From contig JADLBU010000042.1 of the NCBI GenBank assembly GCA_020847535.1, forward strand, positions 62,001-126,000: 64,000 bases of DNA. The letters run 5' to 3'. The notes beneath the pieces were generated by a model. The model was given only the letters and a program-made list of their open reading frames with translations, searched no databases and had not been told where the DNA came from. The stretch's first letter is position 1. Each line of letters begins with the position of its first letter. The position numbers were made by a program, and so were the translations under genes. Below are positions 9,308-16,947 of this stretch, one piece after another. Origin of the DNA: Phycisphaerales bacterium (lineage in GTDB: Bacteria; Planctomycetota; Phycisphaerae; Phycisphaerales; UBA1924).

Positions 9308-9985
9308 ATGACCACGATCCGTATGTGTGCGGCCATTGCGGCCGCTGGATTGACCTGCGCGCTGGCTTCGGCCGCCACGGTCACCGCGACGTTCAACTCC
9401 GTTACCCCAGGTTCCGATGGCCAGTTCAGCCTTGATGGTGGAGCCAACTGGGGCAACACCGGCCCCGCCGGCCTCTTCAACTGGACCCGCACCGGCGGCG
9501 ACCACACCGGCCTCCAGGGCGACTTCCTGGCCTTCTGCACCGAGCTCACCGAGCACATCGGTTACAACAACAGCTACAACTACACCGTCGACACCATCGA
9601 GAACGCCCCCACCGCCCTCGGCGGCATGGGCGCTGCCAAGGCCGACCAGCTCCGCGAGCTCTTCGGCCGCTACTACACCCCCGCGTTCGCCTCCACCCTC
9701 GGTAGCACCCAGGCCGCCGCCATGCAGATGTGCGTCTGGGAGATCGCACACGAGCAGACGCCCGGACTCGACATCACCGCGGGCTCCGCGATGTTCGTCA
9801 ACAACGATGGCGCCGCCATGGCGCTCGCCAACGCCTACCTCGCCTCCATCGACGGCACAGGCCCCCGTGACTACACGATCTACTCCCTGCTCGCCGATGG
9901 CGTCCAGGACATGATCGTCCCCGGGCCCGGCACCATCGTGCTCGCCGGCGCAGGCCTACTGGCGATCGCTCGCCGCCGCCGCTGA
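9308..9985 (+). CDS. Exported PEP-CTERM-type protein
   Basis: A 225-residue secreted protein. The signal peptide (MTTIRMCAAIAAAGLTCALA) is followed by a beta-rich domain without a recognised family (TFCTELTEHIGYNNSYNY-like section, alternating small and aromatic residues). The end, VPGPGTIVLAGAGLLAIA followed by RRRR, is the Pro-hydrophobic-Arg tripartite signal of the PEP-CTERM/exosortase sorting system. ATG 9308 has AGGAGG ten bases upstream; an in-frame ATG at 9266 with an equally strong site would add MFPRLRGVLRRDKE, a more basic n-region. Which start is used cannot be settled by eye. Function is unknown; the ectodomain resembles the thioester/choice-of-anchor type domains of planctomycete surface proteins only in general composition. 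Confidence 0.82.
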   Translation: MTTIRMCAAIAAAGLTCALASAATVTATFNSVTPGSDGQFSLDGGANWGNTGPAGLFNWTRTGGDHTGLQGDFLAFCTELTEHIGYNNSYNYTVDTIENAPTALGGMGAAKADQLRELFGRYYTPAFASTLGSTQAAAMQMCVWEIAHEQTPGLDITAGSAMFVNNDGAAMALANAYLASIDGTGPRDYTIYSLLADGVQDMIVPGPGTIVLAGAGLLAIARRRR

Positions 9986-9998
9986 TCCACACCTGCGA

Positions 9999-10026
9999 GT
10001 GGCACAGGCGTCCCGCCTGTGTCTAC
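9999..10026. repeat. REP-like palindrome (copy 1)
   Basis: GTGGCACAGGC-GTCCC-GCCTGTGTCTAC, the short form of the dispersed palindromic family, 14 bases after a stop codon. Confidence 0.8.
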
Positions 10027-10070
10027 ACCCTCTACCTGACTTCCACCGCAGCAGACGGACAACACAACAC

Positions 10071-10110
10071 GCAATGGGCGGGACCGGATGTCCCGCCCAT
10101 TGCCTTTTTG
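10071..10110 (+). terminator. Intrinsic terminator after the PEP-CTERM gene
   Basis: A perfect 14-bp stem, GCAATGGGCGGGAC (10071-10084) with its complement at 10090-10103, loop CGGAT, followed by CTTTTTGTTT. Confidence 0.95.
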
Positions 10111-10270
10111 TTTCATCCGGCGTCTGCGGGGTCGGACTGACTGCCCTCGCTCCCCCGGTACTCCGGCGGAGGTGCCAGCCTTGCGAGGCGGAGGGGGCTT
10201 CCCCTTCTACTCTCTTCTCCAACGCGCGTACATCGCCGACGCTGGATCGCCCCCCACACCCCCACACCCC

Positions 10271-10320
10271 CACACCCACGCACCCACGCACCCACGCACC
10301 CACGCACCCACGCACCCACC
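10271..10320. repeat. Octamer tandem repeat (CACCCACG)n
   Basis: About six head-to-tail copies of CACCCACG, the last one ending CACCCACC, preceded by degenerate CACCCCCA-like units from about 10250. Copy number could vary by slippage. Confidence 0.9.
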
Positions 10321-10803
10321 GCAATTCCATGCCCGGTCCATGACATCCGCCCGCATGGAGCGGAGGACACCAAGATGTGTTCCAGTCATGAACAATCGCG
10401 GCAGTGCATCTCTCATGCGCTCCGGCTCGCTGCTGGCGGTGCTCGCCCTGCGGCGGGCACTTCTGTCATCGGGCCCCACCATCGCCCCGAAGGCGCATCT
10501 CCTTCAACGGCGGCCTCCAGACCATCACCATCCGCGATGGCCGAATCATCCCGCCCCCTCCGCCGCTCCCGCGATGGACAACAACATCACCCAAACGGTG
10601 TATGAGTACGAATCCCCCACCCCCACCCCCCAACCCTGCCTCGTCCCCCATCCAGACCACAAATTCGCGGTTCCAAACCCCAAACCCCTGACCAAAGAGC
10701 TTTCAGATCTCGCTTTGCCTTGGTAGCATCATCAACGCGGGACTTTGGGGTTTTCGACCACCGCCCCGGCTTGGCACCCCGCACCTTCGCACAAGGAGCC
10801 GCC

Positions 10804-11460
10804 ATGACTTCCACACTCTCCAGATCACTGCTCGCCGCCGCACTCCCGGTCGCCCTCATGGGTTCCACCGCCCTCGCGCAGTCCAACGTTGACCCCGTCA
10901 ACAAGTACACCTGGGGAGAGAACATCGGGTTCATGAACTGGCGCGATGCCAACAACGACCTCTCCGGGGTCGCCGTCAACGACAGCCTCGGCTACCTCGC
11001 CGGGCACATCTGGTGTGAGAACGTCGGCTGGATCCGCCTCGGCAACGGCGGCGGCCCCTACCTCAACACCAACGGCACCAACTACGGAGTCAACCTCAAC
11101 ACCGCCACCGGCAATCTCTCCGGATACGGCTGGGGTGAAAACATCGGCTGGGTCAACTTCTCGGGCGGCGCGCTGGCGACCCCCGCCCAGCCCGCTCGCT
11201 TCGACCTCAACGATCGCCGCTTCCGCGGATACGCCTGGGCGGAGAACGTCGGCTGGATCAACCTCGACAACAACAACGTCTTCGTCTCCGCCGGCTGCCG
11301 CTCAGACTTCGACGGCTCGGGCTTCGTCGATCTCGATGACTTCATCGTCTTCGTCGCCGCCTTCGAGGCCGGTGAAGACTCCGCCGACATCGATGGCACA
11401 GGCTTTGTCGATCTCGATGACTACATCGCCTTCGTCGCCGCGTTTGAGGCGGGCTGCTGA
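10804..11460 (+). CDS. Exported WxENxGW-repeat protein with GC-type dockerin tail
   Basis: A 218-residue secreted protein. AAGGAG lies seven bases before ATG 10804, and a signal peptide ending near STALAQS (residues 21-27) follows. The mature part holds four repeats whose hallmarks are WGENIGF (37), WCENVGW (70), WGENIGW (110) and WAENVGW (145), spaced 33-40 residues, likely a beta-rich repeated fold. Residues 168-218 are paired dockerin-like repeats, DFDGSGFVDLDDFIVFV and DIDGTGFVDLDDYIAFV, ending in AGC, nearly the same as the tail of the metalloprotease at 6.2-8.9 kb. It is probably displayed or anchored outside the cell by the same route. The repeat domain has no known activity that I recognise. 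Confidence 0.87.
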   Translation: MTSTLSRSLLAAALPVALMGSTALAQSNVDPVNKYTWGENIGFMNWRDANNDLSGVAVNDSLGYLAGHIWCENVGWIRLGNGGGPYLNTNGTNYGVNLNTATGNLSGYGWGENIGWVNFSGGALATPAQPARFDLNDRRFRGYAWAENVGWINLDNNNVFVSAGCRSDFDGSGFVDLDDFIVFVAAFEAGEDSADIDGTGFVDLDDYIAFVAAFEAGC

Positions 11461-11485
11461 AATAGCAAGCGACCACACGAACAAC

Positions 11486-11520
11486 ACCGCCCGGCAACCG
11501 CCGGGCGGTTGTTCTTTTTT
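11486..11520 (+). terminator. Intrinsic terminator after the WxENxGW-repeat gene
   Basis: ACCGCCCGGC (11486-11495) pairs with GCCGGGCGGT (11500-11509) around loop AACC and is followed by TGTTCTTTTTT. Confidence 0.95.
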
Positions 11521-11667
11521 GACCACTCGCGTCTTTCTCGGGGCAAAGCCTCGCCTCTCCTTGGGGCATGGCCGTCCAGGCCCCGCTTCCCTTCCTCCTC
11601 CAAACCTGCAAGAACCCGCAAACCCCTCTGTCATCAGCCCATTCCCCGAGCCGATAGACTTATCACC

Positions 11668-12609
11668 ATGCCGGCCGGACGCCCGAATCGACCTCTGTTT
11701 GACCTGATCCCGGAGCACGCCGCCGAGGCTCGCCGCCGCGACACCGAGCTGGACCTCCCCCCAGCCCCCGCGGTCGAGATCAAGCCCTCCCCGCGCGCCA
11801 GCCTCCGCACCGACCATTCACCAGCCGGGGCAGTAGCCATGCACACCGATTCTCGGACCGCCCCACGCGGCTTCTGGGGCTCCCTCATTTCCTCAGGCCG
11901 CGCTGTCATCGAGATCAACACACCCTGGTTCGCGGCGTGCATCGCCGTCCTGCTCGCAGGCCTCCTGGGTGTCTGGGTGATCGCGTACAAGATGGGCGAA
12001 GCCGAAGCCACCCAAAGGCTCGCCGGCGGCATCGGCACCGCCCCCCCCTCACGCACACTCCCCTCCGGCTCCAACGCCGGGTCACAGGATCCCGCCGTCC
12101 AGCCCTCCAACCAGCCTTCCAACACCCCGACAACCCCAACCACCCCTATCTCCACCGACCAGCTCGCCTCCAACGACCCCATCGATCCAACCCCCGGCGA
12201 ACCGGCCGGACTCCTCCCCGGCGCCAATCGCAACGATTCCGGCCCCGTGGTCGCCTACAACGGCAGCTTCGATGCCGACCCCCGCACCAACACCCAGAAT
12301 CACCTCGTCCTGGCCTCGGGAATGTCCCGCCAGGATGCCCGGGATGCAGTCGATTTCCTCGGCCGCAACGGCTTTGCAGCCCTGGGGGTTCCCTACCCCA
12401 CGGTTGATCGCAGCCGCCGGGATGGCAAGAATGACCCCCTCTACAAACTCGTCTCAGCCCAGGGCTATGGCAGCAACGACATGAAGGAAACCCAGCGTCA
12501 GCGGGACAAGCTCGCCGACGAGGCCCGCAGGCTCGGACTCCTCTACCAGCGCCAACACCGCGGAAAGTACAACTTCGAGAAGGTGTATTGGGAAAAGTAC
12601 GTCAGGTAA
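11668..12609 (+). CDS. Single-pass membrane protein with SPOR-like periplasmic C-terminus
   Basis: A 313-residue protein. The cytoplasmic N-terminus (about 80 residues, charged and proline-rich) leads into one membrane helix, WFAACIAVLLAGLLGVWVIA (about 90-109), then a long low-complexity linker rich in Pro/Thr/Ser/Asn. The last 110 residues (NHLVLASGMSRQDARDAVDF ... GVPYPTVDRS ... PLYKLVSAQGYGSND) have the pattern of a SPOR-like fold: strand, helix pairing DARDAVDFL, strand, then a helical end. Such domains bind septal peptidoglycan in other bacteria, but the match is by pattern only. ATG 11668 is chosen over the longer frame beginning inside the preceding terminator. Confidence 0.7.
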   Translation: MPAGRPNRPLFDLIPEHAAEARRRDTELDLPPAPAVEIKPSPRASLRTDHSPAGAVAMHTDSRTAPRGFWGSLISSGRAVIEINTPWFAACIAVLLAGLLGVWVIAYKMGEAEATQRLAGGIGTAPPSRTLPSGSNAGSQDPAVQPSNQPSNTPTTPTTPISTDQLASNDPIDPTPGEPAGLLPGANRNDSGPVVAYNGSFDADPRTNTQNHLVLASGMSRQDARDAVDFLGRNGFAALGVPYPTVDRSRRDGKNDPLYKLVSAQGYGSNDMKETQRQRDKLADEARRLGLLYQRQHRGKYNFEKVYWEKYVR

Positions 12610-12654
12610 AGCCCGGGGCTCTTGGTCCTCGGTCGATTCAGAAAGGACCCTCCG

Positions 12655-12816
12655 ATGAGCCTCGATCCCTCCCTCCGCATCGCCGCCCAGACAGCCGGCA
12701 AGCGCTCCGTCATGACCCGCGCCGAGCGCATCACCAAGATGCTCGCCGACAAGAAATTCGACATGAAGTCCGGCAAGCCCCTCGGCCTGCCCAAGACCCT
12801 CGTACCCAAGGGCTGA
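12655..12816 (+). CDS. Small basic protein, TIGR04137-type
   Basis: A 53-residue protein, MSLDPSLRIAAQTAGKRSVM then TRAERITKMLADKKFD and the end LGLPKTLVPKG. The order of features, MS-(I/L)-D-SL, an RSV(M/L)-(T/S)RAERI helix and a terminal LGLPK, matches the small basic protein family shared by Planctomycetes, Verrucomicrobia and Chlamydiae. AAAGGA lies nine bases upstream of the ATG. It is short and easily missed. Its role is unknown; basic charge suggests nucleic-acid or ribosome association. It follows the SPOR-like gene by 45 bases and could be cotranscribed. Confidence 0.85.
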   Translation: MSLDPSLRIAAQTAGKRSVMTRAERITKMLADKKFDMKSGKPLGLPKTLVPKG

Positions 12817-12844
12817 TGCCAGTAGAAGGCATTTGGCATTATGC

Positions 12845-12893
12845 GCTGGGCATTGGGCATTGGGCACTGGGCATTGGGCATTGGGCACTGGTG
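12845..12893. repeat. Heptamer tandem repeat (NNTGGGC)x7
   Basis: Seven head-to-tail heptamers, variants of ATTGGGC and ACTGGGC, just after the small basic protein gene. The same units form the inverted arms of elements at 31.1 kb and, inside carB, at 45.2 kb. Confidence 0.92.
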
Positions 12894-13050
12894 AAAGGCC
12901 AAACAAGCCATCGCCTGCACCCCATCGCAGCAATTGCATTAATACCGTCGGCGATCCGCGAGCGATCGTCGGGGTTGTGATATTGGCTCACAAGTCCCTA
13001 CGCTTGGCTCCTCCTCGGCTTTGATTTTCCACCAATCCCCAGTGCCTTCC

Positions 13051-14262
13051 ATGGATCTGACCCACCTCATCAGCTCTCGCTCCTCATCGATCAACGGCTC
13101 GGGCATCCGCCGCGTCTTTGAGATCGGCGCCAAGATCCCGGACAGGGTCGATCTCTCCATCGGTCAGCCCGACTTCCCCGTCCCCGAGCCCATCCGCGCT
13201 GCCGCGATCCGCGCCATCGATGCCGGACGCAACGGCTACCCGCTCACCCGCGGCATCCCCGAACTCCGCGAGAAGCTCGCCCACGCGCTCGCCGCCGATG
13301 TCGGATGGAAGACCACCGAGCTCCCCGGCCACGCCGATTCCAACACCGGCCTCTTCATCACCTCCGGCACCACCGGCGCTCTCATGCTCGCCAGCCTCGC
13401 TCTCCTCGACCCCGGCGATGAGGTCATCATCCCCGACCCCTGGTTCGTGCTCTACCCCTACATGGGCACGTTCGCGAACGCGACGGCGATCAAGTGCTCC
13501 ACCTACCCCGACTTCCGCCTGACCGCCGAGCGCATCGAGCCGCTCATCACACCGCGCACCAAGATGGTCGTCCTCAACTCCCCCAGCAACCCCGCCGGCG
13601 TCGTCTCAACCGAGCAGGAATGCAAGGAACTCCTCGATCTCTGCCGGCGCAAGAAGATCATCCTCCTCTCCGATGAGATCTACGACGAGTTCACCTACGC
13701 CGACTTCCGCACCCAGCCCAGCACAAGCGATCCCAAGAAGCTCCGCTGCCCCAGCCCCGCCCGCTTCCCCGGCGCAGAAGACACCGTCCTCCTCGTGCGC
13801 GGCTTCGGCAAGACCTACGGCGTCACCGGCTGGCGCCTCGGATACGCCGCCGGCCCACGCAAGCTCATCGAGGAGATGGTCAAGCTCCAGCAGTACCTCT
13901 ACGTCAACGCCCCGCACCCGCTCCAGGTCGGCGTCATGGAAGCCCTCGACCTCGACATGTCCTCCTACGTCGCCGAGTACGAGCGTCGCCGCTCCCTCGT
14001 CGTCGATCGCCTCAGCCCGCACACCGAAGTCCCCACCCCCGGCGGCGCCTTCTACGCCTTCGTCAAGGTCCCCGATCGGCTCGGCTACCCCCAGCACGAG
14101 GCCGGCGAGAAGTTCTTCCAGCGCTGCATCCAGGAACGAGTCCTCATCGTCCCCGGCCGCACCTTCTCCCAGCGCGACACCCACTTCCGCCTCAGCTACG
14201 CAACACCGATCGCAAACCTCGAGCGCGGCCTCGATGCCCTGGTCCGCGTCATGAAGAGCTGA
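13051..14262 (+). CDS. Class I/II PLP-dependent aminotransferase
   Basis: A 403-residue fold-type I aminotransferase of the aspartate/aromatic family, cytoplasmic. Motifs: DLSIGQPDFPVPEPI near the N-terminus, GRNGYPLTRGIPELREKL, FITSGTTGALMLAS for phosphate binding, NSPSNPAGVV, LLSDEIYDEFTY with the aspartate that contacts the pyridine nitrogen, and RGFGKTYGVTGWRLGY with the Schiff-base lysine. The C-terminal FRLSYATPIANLERGL supplies the substrate carboxylate arginine. Substrate (aspartate, alanine, or N-succinyl-LL-diaminopimelate) cannot be told. ATG 13051 is chosen; no Shine-Dalgarno site is visible, and an in-frame TTG lies at 13021. Confidence 0.93.
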   Translation: MDLTHLISSRSSSINGSGIRRVFEIGAKIPDRVDLSIGQPDFPVPEPIRAAAIRAIDAGRNGYPLTRGIPELREKLAHALAADVGWKTTELPGHADSNTGLFITSGTTGALMLASLALLDPGDEVIIPDPWFVLYPYMGTFANATAIKCSTYPDFRLTAERIEPLITPRTKMVVLNSPSNPAGVVSTEQECKELLDLCRRKKIILLSDEIYDEFTYADFRTQPSTSDPKKLRCPSPARFPGAEDTVLLVRGFGKTYGVTGWRLGYAAGPRKLIEEMVKLQQYLYVNAPHPLQVGVMEALDLDMSSYVAEYERRRSLVVDRLSPHTEVPTPGGAFYAFVKVPDRLGYPQHEAGEKFFQRCIQERVLIVPGRTFSQRDTHFRLSYATPIANLERGLDALVRVMKS

Positions 14263-14272
14263 TCAGAATAAT

Positions 14273-14371
14273 GAACGCAGAGGTCGCAGAGAACGCAGAG
14301 AGCAAGGATGCTGTCCTCTGCCTCTATTTCTACTCTCTGTGACCTCCGTGATCTGTGCGTTCAAGTGCTCC
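14273..14371. repeat. Inverted nonamer-repeat element between convergent genes
   Basis: The left arm is a run of 9-bp units (ACGCAGAGG, TCGCAGAGA, ACGCAGAGA); the right arm is their diverged inverse (CTCTGTGACCTCCGTGATC then TGTGCGTT). The arms flank a GCAAGGATGCTGTCCTCTGC centre. It can fold into a long stem and may end transcription from both sides. Confidence 0.75.
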
Positions 14372-14377
14372 ACGTTT

Positions 14378-15262
14378 CTACCCAGCCCTCCGCCGCACCA
14401 GTGCAAGCTGCCCCGCCGTCGCCACCACCGTCAACGCAAAGATCACCACCCCGATCGCCGCCGCATACCCCAGCCGGCTCTGCTGAAACTCCCGGAACAC
14501 GTACAGGTTCAGCACCACCGTCGCGTTGGTCTCCGTGCCATTCGTCATCGCCCAGATGATGTCAAACACCTGCAGCGCCCCGATCACACCCGTCACCAGC
14601 AAAAACACCGTCATCGGCGCCACCTGCGGCCACGTGATGTGCCGCATCGCGTGCCATCGCCCCGCCCCATCCACCTCCGCCGCCTCGTACAAGCTCTCGT
14701 TGATCCCCTGCAGCGCTGCCAGGTACAGCACCATGCAGAACCCGATGGTCCTCCACACCTGCACCGCGATCACCGACAGCATCGGCCACTCCAGCCACGG
14801 GAAAAACGACACCACCGGACCCCCCTGCAGAAAATCCGGCGGATCGATCCCCACCCCCCGCAGCACGATCGGCAACATCCCCCCCTGCGCATCGAGCATC
14901 CACCTCCACACGAATCCGATCGCCACGATCGAAACCACCGTCGGCAGAAACAGCGCTGTCCGCACCAGCGTCTTGCCCACGAACCACTTCGCATGCACCG
15001 CGACCGCGAGCAGAAACCCGATCAGCACCGTCGGCGGCACCGTCGCGATCACGAACACCAGCGTGTTGCGCAGCGCGGGTGTGAACCGCGGATCCCCCAG
15101 GAGCGCCCGGAAGTTCTCAAGCCCGACGAACCTCGGCGCTCCCGACCCCGCCCAGCTGAACAGGCTCAACCCCAGCCCGAGCACCGTCGGAGCCAGCGTG
15201 AAGATGAACAGCACGGTCAGCGGGAATGCAAGGAAGAGATAGGCGTTGCGGCGCCCGGTCAT
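14378..15262 (-). CDS. Sugar-type ABC transporter permease (UgpA/MalF-like)
   Basis: A 294-residue inner-membrane permease of the carbohydrate-uptake CUT1 type. Six hydrophobic segments are evident, from AYLFLAFPLTVLFIFTLAP near the N-terminus to AIGVVIFALTVVATAGQLAL near the end. The cytoplasmic EAA loop, EAAEVDGAGRWHAMRHITWP, that docks the ATPase is intact. The N-terminal LENFRALLGDPRFTPALRNT is typical of UgpA-like subunits. The start at 15262 (MTGRRNAYL) removes a 15-residue unlikely extension. No partner permease, binding protein or ATPase lies in the window, so its substrate is unknown. It follows the GNAT gene on the same strand by 34 bases. Confidence 0.9.
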   Translation of the reverse strand: MTGRRNAYLFLAFPLTVLFIFTLAPTVLGLGLSLFSWAGSGAPRFVGLENFRALLGDPRFTPALRNTLVFVIATVPPTVLIGFLLAVAVHAKWFVGKTLVRTALFLPTVVSIVAIGFVWRWMLDAQGGMLPIVLRGVGIDPPDFLQGGPVVSFFPWLEWPMLSVIAVQVWRTIGFCMVLYLAALQGINESLYEAAEVDGAGRWHAMRHITWPQVAPMTVFLLVTGVIGALQVFDIIWAMTNGTETNATVVLNLYVFREFQQSRLGYAAAIGVVIFALTVVATAGQLALVRRRAG

Positions 15263-15296
15263 CGGGCGGCAGTGTACCGGCCCCGCCCCGCCGCCG

Positions 15297-15908
15297 TCAG
15301 CCGGCACGCAGCCGAGCCTCCAGTCGGGCCTTCACCCCCGCCCACTCCTCCCGCAGAATGCTGAAGTGCGAGGTGTCCCGCAGGTGCCCGTCGTACAGCT
15401 TCATGTTGTGCCGCAGCGTCCCCTCATACTTCGCCCCGATCCTCTGGATCGCCGCCTTCGAAGGCTCGTTCCGCCAATCGCACTTCAGCTGCATCCGGAT
15501 GCACCCCAGCCGCTCGAACGCGTGCGTCATCAAGAGCAGCTTGCACTCCGTGTTGATGCTCGTCCGCTGCACACGCCGCGAGTACCACGTCCAGCCGATC
15601 TCGATCCCATCGTTCGCCGGCTGAATATCCAGATATCGCGTAGACCCGCAGCACCGACCCGTCGAGCGATCGATGACCACAAACGGCAGCATCGTCCCGC
15701 TCGCCGCCGCCGCCTTCAGCGCCCCGGCGACATGCTCCTCCATCAGCTCGATCGTCACCGGCGGCGGGGTCGGCAGATACCTCCACAGACTCACGTCGTC
15801 CAACGCCTCCAGCATCCCCGGCGCATGCGCCTGCGTCATCACCTCGATCCGCGCTCGCCCGCCCGCAAGCTCAAGCCCATCGCGCAACTGCAACTCGGCA
15901 ACGTTCAT
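15297..15908 (-). CDS. GNAT acetyltransferase, RimJ/RimL-like
   Basis: A 203-residue N-acetyltransferase. It follows the RimL-like pattern: LRDGLELAGGRARIEVMTQA with substrate-loop YLPTPPPVTIELMEE, then STGRCCGSTRYLDIQ, IEIGWTWYSRRVQRTSIN with the acetyl-CoA pyrophosphate helix start, and RLGCIRMQLKCDWRNEPSKA. IGAKYEGTLRHNMKLYDGHL is the usual end. Proteins of this group acetylate N-termini or small molecules; the target here cannot be told. Its start faces the zinc-ribbon gene divergently, separated by about 60 bases. Confidence 0.87.
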   Translation of the reverse strand: MNVAELQLRDGLELAGGRARIEVMTQAHAPGMLEALDDVSLWRYLPTPPPVTIELMEEHVAGALKAAAASGTMLPFVVIDRSTGRCCGSTRYLDIQPANDGIEIGWTWYSRRVQRTSINTECKLLLMTHAFERLGCIRMQLKCDWRNEPSKAAIQRIGAKYEGTLRHNMKLYDGHLRDTSHFSILREEWAGVKARLEARLRAG

Positions 15909-15970
15909 GCGGTATGCTACGACTGACCCCCGCGAGCGACCTGAAGCACCTCCAGGAGAAACAAGCCGCG

Positions 15971-16882
15971 ATGACCGCCTCCGGCGATCACGACAGAGTC
16001 TGCTGCATCTGCGGGAGCCCCTGCCCCGACACCCCGCCCTCCGCCCGGGCCCAGAACCGCATCATCTGCGTCCGCTGCAGCGCCAGGGGCGCCAAGCCCC
16101 CGCCCCTCTCCACCCCCGTTGCAACCGACGATGACGGCGAGATCGGCATCGAGGGGATCGATGAATCCCAGATGCAGCGGATCGTCCAATCCGAATCCAT
16201 CCGCGCCAGCGGCGCCGACACCGTTCCCGATTCCGGCGGATCCACCCCACCGCCCCCACCTCCCCCACCTCCCCCACCTCCACACAAGCCCGGCCCCTTC
16301 TGCCCCTACTGCAAGTACGACCTCGCAGGCCTCCGCGCCACCGTCTGTCCTAAGTGCGGCAAGACCGTCAAGTTCAAGGACTCCCGCGGGCGCATGAAGG
16401 CCATGAACGACCTGGAGTTCAAGGCCTACAGCCGCAGGCAGGCCCTCCGCGCAGGCATCATGCTGTTCGCCGGTCTTCTCATCATCGTCATCGTCCGCAT
16501 CGCGCAGGGAAACCCCGGGTGGCTCGCCGATGACTTCACCACCGCCGGGCTCGCCGCCGCCGCCGGCGCCCTGGTCTTCTACCTCTATTGCCTCATCTGG
16601 GCCGGCTTCGATGCACCCGCGTGGTTCACCATCCTCCGACTCGCGGGCATCTATTCCGTGCTCGCCGCCGTCTGGACCCTCTTCTTCCCCAGCGCGGTCT
16701 GCTTCCTCCCCATCCCATCCTGCCTCTACGCGTTCGCCGTCCCATCCCTCATGGTCGCCCTGCTCGCCCTGCTCATCCAATCCGAAACCGAGATGGAACT
16801 CGCCGATGGCGGAATCATCGCCATCCTCTCCGCCGGCGCCATCATCGCCACCATCTCGATCGCCAACCACCTCGGCCTCTAA
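15971..16882 (+). CDS. Zinc-ribbon membrane protein with polyproline linker
   Basis: A 303-residue protein with two cysteine-pair zinc sites. The first is VCCICGSPC near the N-terminus with a later IICVRCSARG; the second is FCPYCKYDLAGL with VCPKCGKT after a 12-proline linker. The C-terminal half carries five hydrophobic segments (for example ALRAGIMLFAGLLIIVIVRI), so it is a polytopic membrane protein with cytoplasmic zinc ribbons. Function unknown; zinc-ribbon plus membrane domain proteins are common in planctomycetes. ATG 15971 is preferred to ATG 15914, which would almost abut the divergent GNAT start. Confidence 0.7.
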   Translation: MTASGDHDRVCCICGSPCPDTPPSARAQNRIICVRCSARGAKPPPLSTPVATDDDGEIGIEGIDESQMQRIVQSESIRASGADTVPDSGGSTPPPPPPPPPPPPHKPGPFCPYCKYDLAGLRATVCPKCGKTVKFKDSRGRMKAMNDLEFKAYSRRQALRAGIMLFAGLLIIVIVRIAQGNPGWLADDFTTAGLAAAAGALVFYLYCLIWAGFDAPAWFTILRLAGIYSVLAAVWTLFFPSAVCFLPIPSCLYAFAVPSLMVALLALLIQSETEMELADGGIIAILSAGAIIATISIANHLGL

Positions 16883-16947
16883 CCCCCAGCACGCGCGAAC
16901 TACCACCCCTCCCCCATCTCCATTTGCCCTTTGCTCTTTGAACTTTC

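Larger units (their letters stand above)
9986..10803. other. 818-bp region without a confident gene: REP copy, terminator, octamer repeat, possible gene remnant
   Basis: After the PEP-CTERM stop come a REP-like palindrome, a strong terminator and a (CACCCACG) tandem repeat, each listed separately. Around 10375-10726 short frames begin with ATG codons (10375 with GGAGG eight bases upstream; 10388 with a hydrophobic start MRSGSLLAVLAL inside), but none stays plausible: the protein-like stretch SFNGGLQTITIRDGRI is in another frame. This may be the remnant of an exported-protein gene with frameshifts, or no gene at all. Confidence 0.5.

Noticed and set aside
10375..10726. Small genes at 10375-10605 or 10388-10726
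   Set aside because: Frames give Pro/His/Arg-rich products, and the protein-like stretch sits in a third frame; kept only as a possible remnant in the region entry.
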